A stretch of 64,000 nt of DNA, taken from Batillaria attramentaria (Eukaryota; Mollusca; Gastropoda; Batillariidae). The stretch lies in NCBI GenBank assembly GCA_018292915.2, contig JACVVK020000196.1, forward strand, positions 418,501 to 482,500. Reading direction: 5' to 3'. A model generated the notes under the pieces. It saw nothing but the letters and a program-made list of their open reading frames with translations, was not told the origin of the DNA and searched no databases. Of this stretch, positions 33,955 to 45,900 are shown one piece after another (the first letter of the stretch is position 1; the number at the start of each line of letters is the position of its first letter). The translations under genes and the position numbers were made by a program.

Positions 33955-36764
33955 ATGAGCAAATTCCAAACACTAAAACAAAAATTACACATTGGTCATC
34001 TCAATGTCTGCCATCTCCGTAACAAAGTGCTTGAGGTCGGTTTGTTTTTGGGAGGTTCAGACCCGTTCCACATTTTTGGTATCACCGAGTCACGTCTGAC
34101 GGAATTAGTAAGCGATGACGTTGTGCAAATAGACGGTTATTGTCTTTTTAGGCGTGACCCGAAAACCTCAGGTCAAACTGGCATTGCAGTTTACATTCAC
34201 CAGTCGATTGCCTCAATGACTCGGAGGCGTCATGACTTAGAGAACACTGAAGTAGAGTGTATGTGGTTTGAGGTCAGAGGTCATATGAAGTCCCCCCCAC
34301 TACTGATCGGCTATGTATATAGACATCCCTCATCAAATTTTGATTGGTACGACCATTTTCTACACATGATGGATCAGGTTCGTGTCAATGACAACAATGT
34401 TCTTATTATGGGCAATTTTAACATCAACTTGATGAAACCCCATCTAGCCTGGGACACAACATTCACATCGATTGGTTTAGAACAAATAATTCAAACAGCA
34501 ACTAGAATCACCCCATCAACATCAACTTTAATCGATCATATATACACGAATAAACCACATGCAGTGTCTGAGGCAAATGTCTCAGATCTTAGTATTAGCG
34601 ACCATTTTCCGATTTCCTGCAAATGGTCGCTAAAACTGCCTAAAACAAAGAAACAGGGTCACACCACTATCACATACCGATCATTCAAAAATTTTAACCA
34701 ACCGGCTTTTCTTCATGAGCTTAGTACTGTATCATTTGATGGTGTTTTTAATGAAAGTGACCCAGATGCTGCGTTATCGACATGGTATAGTATATTTAAA
34801 GGCGTTTTAGACAAACATGCACCAATACGACAAAAGAGAGTCAAGCATGCCGCCCCACCCCCATGGCTTACACCTGAAATCATCCACGCCATGAAACTTA
34901 GAAATGATCTGAAAAGAAATAAGCAGTTTGAAGAATTTAGGCGACAGCGAAATCGGGTAAAGTATATGGTTAGACAAGCGATGAAGTCGTTTTGTGACAA
35001 ATTAGTAGAACAAAATAACGATGTGTCCTCAATATGGCGAGTAATAAACTTTCTGACAAAAGGCAGTGGGAGTGGGAGTAAGTCACCAGCCCCTAACTCC
35101 GATCTAAATGCCAGCCATTTTAATGATCACTTCCTTTCCATTGCCGACTCACTAGTCCCACAACAACACAAGAACACACCCTATGTCTGTCCTGACAAAT
35201 TAGTTGATTTTTGTCGGGAAAGAACTGCTGGCACCAAACCGTTCTCTCTGCCTCCTTTAGCTGTACATGAAGTTGGCAAACTTATCAGCAAAATGGAGAA
35301 CAAAAAGTCGTCGGGACCCGACGAAATTAGCCCAAGGATTTTAAAGATGTCACTTCCATTTATTGTAGAATCCTTAACATATATATACAACTTATGCATC
35401 GACCAAAACACGTTTCCATCTGACTGGAAGATTGCAAAAGTAGTGCCGCTCCCGAAGACAAAGGACAAATCTGACGTTAACAACTTTCGGCCCATATCCC
35501 TTCTCTCTGTCCTGTCAAAACCACTAGAGAGACACATTCACAAGCACCTACTTACATACCTAGAATCACGTAAACTCATCCACCCATGTCAGTCAGGTTT
35601 TCGGCCAGGTCACTCCTGTCACACTGCTTTAGTCAGATTAACAGACGCCTGGCTGACGCAAATCAACAACTCTCAAATAAATGGTGTTGTGTTTTTGGAT
35701 TTCCGAAAGGCCTTTGACCTCGTCAACCACAATATTTTGATATCTAAGCTTAGCGTGTATCTTGGTGGCCATTTTTTGAGTCTTATCTCAAGGCAAGGAG
35801 TCAAAAAGTTCTTTTTAATGGGCAGTACTCATCTCCTGGAGTCGTTAAATATGGCGTCCCTCAGGGATCAGTGCTAGGCCCGCTTCTCTTTTGTGTCTTT
35901 ATAAATGATCTCCCCTTGCACCTTTCAAAGGTCAATTGTGAATTATTTGCTGACGACGCGACGCTGCATACTGCAGACAAAAACATCAACACTGTCGGTT
36001 CATGTCTCCAAGAGGGCGTCAGTGAAGTAGTCGACTGGTGTCAGTCAAATTCAATGGTTTTAAATCCATCTAAGACAGAAGCAATGGTAATTACTACCCG
36101 CCAGAAACATCAGCTTCATCCATTGGCACTTAACCTGACAGTCGAAAATACCACAGTCAAACAAGTGTCCGAGCATCGATTACTCGGCGTAATAATAGAT
36201 AACAAACTTACCTGGCAAACGCACATCAATACGCTCTGTCAAACAGTTTCACGCAACATTTTCCTTCTCTCAAAACTCAAACATTTCATAGATGAAGATG
36301 CTCGGAAACTTTTCTATTCCGCACACATAAAATCACATATTGACTACGCATCGACTCTATGGGATTGTGCTAGCGACGTCTACTTAAAGAGGCTTAACTC
36401 CCTCCACAGACGAGTGGCCAAACTCTTACTTCCGGACTCTCAAATGACAACCGACCAAAAGCTTGAGAAATTGGACATGCTTCCCCTCGACAAACACCTC
36501 CAATTCAGCAAATGCGTGTTTCTGTATAAAATTTGGAACAATCTATTTCCCCAAGAAACATGTGCACTTCTCTCCAAGTCAACACCTCATTATGCCACTA
36601 CAAGAATGTCCTTCGTTGTTCCCAGACCACGCATCGATGTTTTTAAGACAAGTCTCTGTTTTTCTGGTAGTTCGCTCTGGAATTCACTTCCGCAGCACAT
36701 AAAAAGTGCACCAACCCTCTCTCTCTTTAAGAGCAACTTTCTAGCGTTCCTGAAATCAACGTAA
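33955..36764 (+). pseudogene. LINE endonuclease-reverse transcriptase ORF, one frameshift
   Basis: Apurinic-type endonuclease first (HLNVCHL, GITESRL, GYVYRHP, LIDHIYTN, ISDHFP), then reverse transcriptase: QSGFRPGHSCHTALVRL, motif A FLDFRKAFD, motif B GVPQGSVLGP, motif C FADD (near 35946), then LNPSKTEAMVI and RLLGVIIDNKLTW. The frame runs from 33955 and changes near the six-T run at about 35770-35778, between motifs A and B. Without correction it stops at 35877. The second part continues to TAA at 36762-36764. The endonuclease reads MGNFN where GDFN is usual, a possible loss of a metal-binding residue. Otherwise intact, so recently active. Confidence 0.9.
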
Positions 36765-36833
36765 GATTTCGAAGGCATGCTTTACTATAAATGTCATATA
36801 TACTTATCAGTGGTGCTGCCATTTTACTACAAA

Positions 36834-36878
<45 letters not shown>

Positions 36879-37010
36879 GGTTTTGTTTGTTTGTTTGTTT
36901 TTTTGTTTGTTTTTTTGGTGTGTGTTTGTGTGTTTTTTTTGGTTTTTTTTTTTGCTCTGTCACACTGTACCTTATCGAAGTCAGTGTACAATTATGATCT
37001 TTGACGCTGC

Positions 37011-37063
<53 letters not shown>

Positions 37064-37208
37064 GGATTGATCCTTCTTTTAGTGTAGTGTAGCTGTTCTT
37101 TATAGTTATGTAGTAGCTGTAGCAACGGCAAGTTCGAAAATTGACCTTTGTGTTAAAGCTTTAACCGTTGATAAATAAAGAATCATTGTCATTGTCATTG
37201 TCATTGTC
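33955..37208 (+). mobile_element. LINE (non-LTR retrotransposon), nearly full length
   Basis: Endonuclease-reverse transcriptase ORF followed by a 3' UTR with two (TG)n blocks (36836-36876, 37014-37060) and an end of AATAAAGAATCATTGTCATTG repeats (about 37170-37207). Ending in short tandem repeats rather than poly(A) fits the Jockey/CR1 group (family knowledge); the clade is not settled. The 5' limit upstream of 33955 is unknown. Confidence 0.88.
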
Positions 37209-38900
37209 TCTCTCTCTCGCTCGCTCGCTCGCTCTACTACTACTCGGACGTCCGCTCACACTGCAGACACGACATACAAAAGGATATATGTATCAAATGC
37301 AAAACACATGAGAGGTAAAAGGCACAGTATATAAGGAACACATACACGTAACAGTATATAGGTATCAATGCACACATACTATTCATGTACCAACATGAGT
37401 GGTCGGATGTATGATGTTATTTACGAAAGTGGCTGCGAACCCGCATACATTAGATGTTTGAAGAGGCTGCTCTTAAAGGAAGAGAGTGTTTTAGCGTTTC
37501 TGATATGGATGGGAAGACTCAAGACTATTTATTCCTTAAAGGGCGTTGGCCCCCATCAGGAAGGGGTGTGCATACATTATAACAAGATATATAGTTACAG
37601 CACTCTCTCCAGTGTTTTCAAGGACCTGTAAAAGAAAAGTACAACATTGTTCAACATGTTGACATTTTTTGTTGACAATAGCAAAACCAATTTGAATGTT
37701 GATGGGATACTATGGATGGGAAGACAGAGAGAGAGAGAGAGGGGGGGTAGGGGGTGGGGGGCTTGTCCCGGCAGCGGGTTTAACGTCCCTTTCCACCTTA
37801 TCAGTACTGATGACCGCCGCCGGGTAACCCTTAGACAGTCATCACGTAGAAGGTAAACATTTGTACATGTTTGGCCGGTAGACTGACTGAACTCAGATTC
37901 GCACTGGCTCAGTCTATCCGCACATGATCATAGTACCACTTGGATGACCTACACGAGCAAACTGAACCGCTTGAGTTTATCAGTGAAGAGACTGCTAAAT
38001 GATCCAGGCAGTATGTGGACGGTGATCCACCCGGGTCGCCGGGCAGTATCCCGTCCGGCGGCCTTGCGTCACGTCAATGGATGACACCCACCGGACCAGG
38101 TTAGGTTAGCGAAACAACCGAGCCAGCCGCTCCGGCCGGCGGGACCGTCGGGCAGTGTCCGGGTCGTTTTAAAACTGCAGGACTGTTTTATTTCTGTTTC
38201 GTTTGACGAGGCCTGGTTATTCTCAGCACTGCGCAACGCAGTCGCGGTCCTCAGTGAAAGAAATGAATAAAGCTGCACTGAGTAGCAACTGATTACTGCT
38301 GATCAGTTTTCCTCACAACTGCTCAGTTTAAATTAATGCAGTCTGATGAGCTCACTGGCTGACGCCAGGTCAAGTTGGCGGCGCCGGGTCGGACACTGAA
38401 AATAGTACAAATGGGGGGCTCGGAGTCCGTGCATGGCCGCGCGACAATAATCTGATCAGCTCGGTTAAGACACTCCCGGCAGGAGACTTCAGTCAGGTGT
38501 CAATCAGTTTTCCGCGGTCTGACTTATGGTGTTATTGTTGACAATCATGTATAAAGCACTGACACTGGAAATAACGGCTCAAACGGCAATGTCATCACGG
38601 CCGCCGGCCATGGTATCGCGCGACAGGATCAGCGCTTTTCTTTAAAAGACTGCTTGAGCTATAAAACATATGCACATCCGGCGCCCCGTAATCGTTTCCC
38701 ACATTATACTCTCGAAACATTATCTCTTTGCTCTAGCTTGGAGTCTGACTTCATTTCTCCCTCAGTATGTGCAGAGTGTGCAATTTTTACTGGTACAAAT
38801 ACGCATCACAATGTGATTTCAGTTATTAGATTCGTAAAATTGACTGCAAATCTAATTGTGTGCTACGTTCTTCTCTCCCGAGAGTATCAAAACAGCTAAA
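37209..38900. other. No gene; BSDC1 upstream region
   Basis: (CT)n/(CTCG)n just after the LINE. A relic at 37465-37525 resembles 10545-10600. G-rich run at 37741-37760. The BSDC1 promoter should lie in the last few hundred bases; no clear TATA box. Confidence 0.45.
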
Positions 38901-41900
38901 ATGGCCGAAAGGTAGGTGCAATGTTTACAAACTGGAGTCGTTCTCTCGACAGAAGTAATTTTACAGTTAGAGGGACTATTGATGTAATTTCTGTGTTTGA
39001 AGTCATATCTGCGATTACATGAACACACTTGAGAGTGGTGTACCGTTTTCTTTGTGGCTGAAGTCGAAACGTTAACACGATTTGTTTTTGCCTTGTGGGT
39101 CAACCTTTGTCATTTTGCAACAGCTGCGGCTGAGCGCAGCACTAGCTGTCTAGTCATTGACGTTATGTCAGTTGTGTTTGATGACCTCTTCGTCTTTCTC
39201 CGCCTCGCGAAATATGTAGTGTGGCTGGCGCTGCATTTACGCATTTCTAATTTTTTTTTTTTTCTTCTCAGAGAAGCAGGGTTTCATACTGTGATGTAAT
39301 CGGTTGGGGGAGGGCGGTGGGGGTGGGGGGGTTTTGGAAGCGTAACATCTTGGAAGCATTTGGACTTATCTACATACTTTGCTGATGAAATTTTGAAAGG
39401 TTAGCGACAAGTGCTGTCATAGCTGCCTTGATAGTTGTACATATAGTTATAAATAGTTCTAATCTGCACACTGTTTTGTTTTAATCAGAGACATACATAT
39501 TACATAAACAACATGCTATGTATGTCTCTGATGTAATTTACTTCTCAGGTTTGTACCCTATTTCTCTCTGATTAAATCTGGAAAGTTTGGTGGCACGTGC
39601 TGTAATAGATGTGTTGACAGATGGATTATGATCTACACACTATTCAGCCATTCTGTTGTACAGTAAATGTAATTCATGTCACATGTTTGTATCACGTTTC
39701 TCTCTGTAGACCTGTGACAAGGCATATTTGGTGTTCTAATTTATGCAGCGATGAGGCACAGATATGTGTGATCTGATTGTGGTCATTGTAGTGTTTACTT
39801 CAAAGTATTTGAGCTTGTGAAACTGGTTTTAGCACACATGCACGTGGTCAAGAGTACAGAGTTGAGTCTAGTGAGTGTGACATGAGTACCCAGTTTTCAG
39901 CAAAGTGATAAACAAACTATTTTATATGAATTTGGTGTGTCTTGTCATGAGCAGTCTTCACCGTATCTGATTTTCTCACACAAGTTGTCGATTGGCCGTA
40001 TTTGAAGAAATAAGTTGTGAGTTTGTACATAACATTAAACACTGTCACAATTTTGCAGACTTGAAATTTCAAGGCAAAAACAAACCAGTGATGTTGTTTG
40101 CATTTTGTGTTTTTATTTTGAAGGCTTAACCTTCAGCAATATCACAAAAGAGAAGGAAAGACTCACTAGATGCAAAGAAATGCAACGAAAAAGTGGTGTG
40201 AACATAACTTTACGTCAAGCGGCATGTTAAACTGAAATGAGCACCATTATGACAGAGTACTGATACTGTTTGGTCAATAAAACCTTCTTAAGAACATTGT
40301 TTGGGTTACTCAACAATAATGTAGTGCAATACATGAACAATAATAAATGATACATGAACAGAAATGGATTCAAATGTTTCTGGTTTTCTGCTTGACGGAA
40401 CATGTCAATAAAACGCTTTAAAAAGCTAAACCTTTTATTCCAGTTATTATTGTTTCCCAGTGAAATTAAAGACTGACCCTTGAAATACATGCAAAAACAA
40501 AAATAACAGTTGCTACTTCACTGTGTCCCTGAATATAGTGATCAAAGAAAGAACTGAGCATGCTTAAACATAACATTACAACATGACAGACTCATTCCAA
40601 ACTTTTAAAGTCACACAGAAGGAAAAGGTACAAAAAATATATTACCAGTGACTTTGTTTTTATGGTAAATACACCTTAGTCACACAAAAATGTATCTAAC
40701 AGATTTAACACATGAATTATTACCATATCCACCTGTCTGAACATAACTTGACACACTTGAACACAACATTACACTGTGACAGACAAATTTCAGATAGCTA
40801 AAGTCAACCAGAAGGAAAAAGAACAAAACATATCAGTTGTAGTAAGTGTGGTTCAATGGGAGGTACTCTTTAACCCCCTCAAAGTATGATTTTAAGCTTA
40901 ATCCCATAGATAATTGCTATCTCAAGCTACATGAATGTAACTTTACGCAACTTCGAACATAACACTACACTGTGACAGACTCATTTGAGACTGTCAAAAT
41001 CAAACAAGAGGAAACGGAACCAAAAAAATGTATTACCAGGAAGTGTGCTTTAATCGAAGGTACACATTCTCTTCACAAAAATATGATTTAAAAGCATAAT
41101 AAAATTGTTAACTGTCATTATCAAGTTGCTGGAACTTAACTTGACAAACACTCATGCAACAGCTTTCACTCAAACACACACAGGAATGATGTATACAAAC
41201 TGCTATAATCAAAAAGGGGCTCACAGCATAGGAAATAGTGAATACATATCATTTTTCAGTACAGCAAAGGAAAAAAATGTAACCTTTGACTGAACATAAC
41301 TTGAAACCCACTGTCTGTGTATAAAGTTGTGTTCAAACACAAACAGCTCCTGCACATTTTCTATTGGTGTGATCCTGGAAAAAAAAACCAAAGTCATGAA
41401 TAAAAACACATAATTTCGCTGTCCCCTATTTCTGGCCATTAAAAAAATGAAAAAATGCCCAAGTTGTTGTTTGTACATAACATAACAACTGCATGAATCT
41501 GGGTACGGTGTGTAAAGTTAACTTCAATAAACAAACAGATGAACACACAAAAATGTGTTTGAATGGAAATTTTCAAGACTCCAGGGAGAAAAATTATTCC
41601 AAAGATGTTTAGCAGGATATTCTATTTTTGTTTGGTGCTAGATTTGTCGTCGTATGAGTTTGAACATAATGCTGACGACCTTCGTTTGTGAGTAAAGTTG
41701 TGTTCAAACCAGAGACATCTGAAATTTTACATAAGAAAGCTTTACTCCCCGCAAAGGATCTTTTTCCGAGTAGCTTTCCACCTAAAAATACCTAAGGCAT
41801 TCATTGTTTGTTGCTGAATACACAACTTTTGTAACAGAGTCATGAACATAACGTTTACAACCTAAACCACAAATGTCTCCACCGCTGTATCGATTAGAAT

Positions 41901-42852
41901 CACGACAAGGATTAACATCCACGTGTTGGTGATACCAATCACCACACTAACATCGAGTTTACCATTGCCGCTGTTGTCAGCAGTATTCCAAAATGCACAA
42001 GAACACAGACTCTTTGTGTTTATTCACTTTTTGCTGCTGAGTTGACTAGATTTGTCTGAACATAACATTTAACACTTAAAACTTACCCTCAGGATTATCA
42101 GCTGCCTCCTCCAGTGACGGTAATCAAAGTCATCGGCTCAAAGAAATCATGCTTCCAGCTTGTGTTTGAAACGGCCGCTGGTTGAATTTATCTCATACCC
42201 GAGTGTAGCGATCGATTTTTTTCTCGCATGAACATAACAGGAAAATTAACACACCGTCGGGTCTTCGAAATCAACACGAAGTTTCTTTTCAACAACACGA
42301 GATATATCGATGTTCTTCCATAAAGAGTGAAAAAACGATGTTGAGATTATGCAAGTTAGGTATTTCGCAGGACAAAAGTACGCTCGACCTCGGTGGTCGA
42401 TGTTGATCATCGGAAGTTTACGACGACGTTATGTCCAAACGTGCCTACATTTTCAGTCATTTTTCTAAAAAAACGGAAAATATTTGACACCTGCCAGTAT
42501 GCCGACTGAAATAAAGGCAGTTTTGAGCATTTGGAGACAGCAAATGGGTTCACTGATTGTTCTCCATGTTTCTCAAAATAACACTTCAGCGATCGCAAGT
42601 ACTTTCTGTCACGTTTTTCTTCCACTGCAATCACCGATTTTTCGCCAAAAACCCAGAGTTTTAAACGCAAGAAGTAAATGTACCACATCCAACTCTCACT
42701 GTTTGAAACTCTGATTTATACTGAACAAGTGAGCCAAAGTAGACAACTGTGCATGCTTTTTAAACAAATTTGTAGCATCATTCATGTGAATGGGTAGCCA
42801 TTTTGAGCAGTCGACTCACCTCTGTACTCTTGACCACATACAAAGACACATT

Positions 42853-42921
<69 letters not shown>

Positions 42922-45900
42922 GCACACAAATTTATATTCTCATCTGTTTCAGTGGCAGTCTTGAGTATACTGTATCAGTTATGATGCATTCTCTGGCCAT
43001 GTAATTGTTAGTTAAGATAAGATAAGATTACTTTATTAATCCCTCATGGGGAAATTTCATGTCCACCCAGACACAGCGACAATGCAATACAAATGAATAC
43101 ATTAAAATTCATTAAAATTCTGCACACACGCACGCACACACACACACACACACACGCACGCACACACACACACACACACATAGCAAAGATCACAGTTGTA
43201 TGTCGCACATACTGGTTAGAAACAGGTACTACCGCAAGAGGGCAGACCTGCAACGATAATGCACATAAAATTCCTGTTATCCACGTAAAATGAAATAATC
43301 CACTTAAAATATATATATATGCATTTAACAACTAAAATTACCCAAAACTTTGCCTTTGGAGACAAACTGTGTTAGGATAGCAAAATGGCTGTTTATGTAT
43401 TTTTTGTGTTCTTGTCTGTTGTAGCGGCGGTGGTGTCAGTGATGGCGGTAGTGGTGGGGGAAGCTGGTGGGAAGGCTGGCTTCAGACAGCAAAAGAAAAG
43501 GTAAGACACTCTCCCTTTGCACCATGAGCATTCTTTTTTTTTTTTTTTTTTTTTTTGTTGCTGCCCCAACTCTTTTGCCAGTTCCAGTGGTGTTCCTCCC
43601 AGGTAATGGGTGGAATCCTCAGAGGGCTCAGAAACTGGGGCAGTTTTTTTTTAATATTATGCATGATGATGGAGATGAGGATGATGGTAAGATAATGCTA
43701 TGGAGCTCCATGTGGTTTGGGACTGCAGGACAGGGCCGCATTCCACGCTTCCAGTCATAAATATCCCGGCATGAACCAGGCCTGGGAACTATGGCACCAG
43801 CGGTGCCGGCTGTGTAATCATCCACATCATAAGACATGTCATACCAAGGGAAGCACCCCCAAAGTCGCACACGTGAAGTGGGTGAATCTCAGCTGTGTGG
43901 CAACAGCCTCCCCATTGGGCCAACAGCACATCCACTCTGGGTAGGAGCCGACCTGGTAGGAAAAATCCCGCTTGCCTCAGCTTGGACTCGAACCCGGGTC
44001 TCCTGGTCCATGGTCCGAAGTGCTCACCACTACACTACGGGGGCCGGTATGAGCATTCATTTAGGGTGGAGGCGCATACTTTATCAAGTCTTCATCATCA
44101 TTACTTTTGTACATGTCCCCATCACAAATGTGTGTTCCGATCCATATTCATTTTTCTGAAACCGTGTGGGTATGAAATGATTGATGTGGTTTTTTTTACT
44201 TTTAATGACTTTCAGAAATTATGATGTGTTTGTGGTTTTATGCAGAGCACAGCTGCACTGGATATGGTACGCAAAGACTTGGCCGAGTTTGGATGCACTA
44301 TGCAGAAAGACACTGGCCACGCTGTGGAAGTCACCAGTGCAACACTCAAGGATTCCTTGAAGGTCAGTGACAGAGGATGATTCATGGTTCTTCATGGTAC
44401 ATCTTTGTTCCTAGTCAAGGTGTAAAATACTGATGTCAAAAACCATTTTGTTGTGTCGAGCTATGTCTGTAAATGTAGATGGTAGACTCAGTATTAGATG
44501 TAAAGGTGGAGATGGACTTCCTGACAGTTATAACCATTAGGTGCACTATAGAACACTGATAAAATATGAATTTTCCTTCTTTCATGATGATGTCATGTGT
44601 GTGACAGAAGCTGCTTGATGAGAAAGATGTTGAGAGTTTATCGTATTGTATGTAATGTGTCATGGAAGAAAAACTGGTCATTTTATCAGGTTGTGTCTGC
44701 ACAAGTCTGTTTTGATGTAATGGTAATCCTGTCTATTTTGTGGTACAGGCAGAGAACACATCCGCAGCCAAGGAAAAGGTCACTCGTGGATTGAATGCCT
44801 TTCTGGAGGGTGTGTCCCGTGCCTTGACTGTGCCACCGGATGATGACGATCAGATCCCAATAACGTCATCGACAGCTGAAGAAATGTTTGATAGGGCTAA
44901 GGTGAGGGAACGCTCTTCAGAATAACTATATGACTAAAAAGGAATCAGGCGCATGGATTATAAAGATAAGTTCATGTCAGTTAGGGCAAGATTAGAGATA
45001 TATACTGTTACTATACTTGATAGAACAAATGTGAAAGGACTATTCCTTCTGATTTTACACTATGTTTGTTTCATTTATATAGGCAGTCAGACTTTTCTGA
45101 TCTGTCTGTCTGCCTTGATGTACTACAAAGGCTGGGGAATTGTCAGTCATTTGGCAATTTTCAGTCAAAGTTCCTATCCTTTCAGCCAAAAAAATCCAAG
45201 TTTCAGCCGAAAAAAACAGGGGTGGGGGGGGGGGGGGATACACACATAATCATGTAATGACGGTATATGGGACTTCAGTTTTGAAGGCTTGCCCAGGCTA
45301 GGCAGTATAAATTTAACTTCTGGGTGCCAATAGAGGCTACTAAATCAAATGCCTTTAAAAATGCTAAAAAAAAAAATTTCTGAAGTGGGGCGTTGCCCCC
45401 GTGGTCCCACAGTAGTGTGGGACTGCTGCACCCCGGCCTAGGTTTCAGTCTTTTTTTTTTTTCCTTCTGTAATTCCCCAGCCTGACTACAGACATGCATA
45501 ATTGTGAAGATTGTGTGTCTGTGCCACAGGCCCGTTTGCATGCAGTCCAGGTGGACCCAGGCACCTACATGAATGAGCCAAGTGGGTCACCTGATGCATA
45601 CAAGAAATGGTGTGAGGAAGAGTTCAACATGGAGGCTGTCAAGGGGGAGATATCAGACCTGCTGGTGTCTAAAGTTGAAGTGCGTGGCCTCTACACCAAA
45701 ATGGTGAGTGATCCTGCGGGTTTAAACCTTTAGTGTCCAGGCAACAAAAGATGTTTCAGACTTATAATAATAATAATAATGATAATAATAATAATGATAC
45801 TAACGATAATAATAATAATGATACTAACAATGAGTATTGTACAGGCGCTTTACCCAATTTCATGAATCGGCTCAAAGCACCGCAAACTGAACCCAACACG

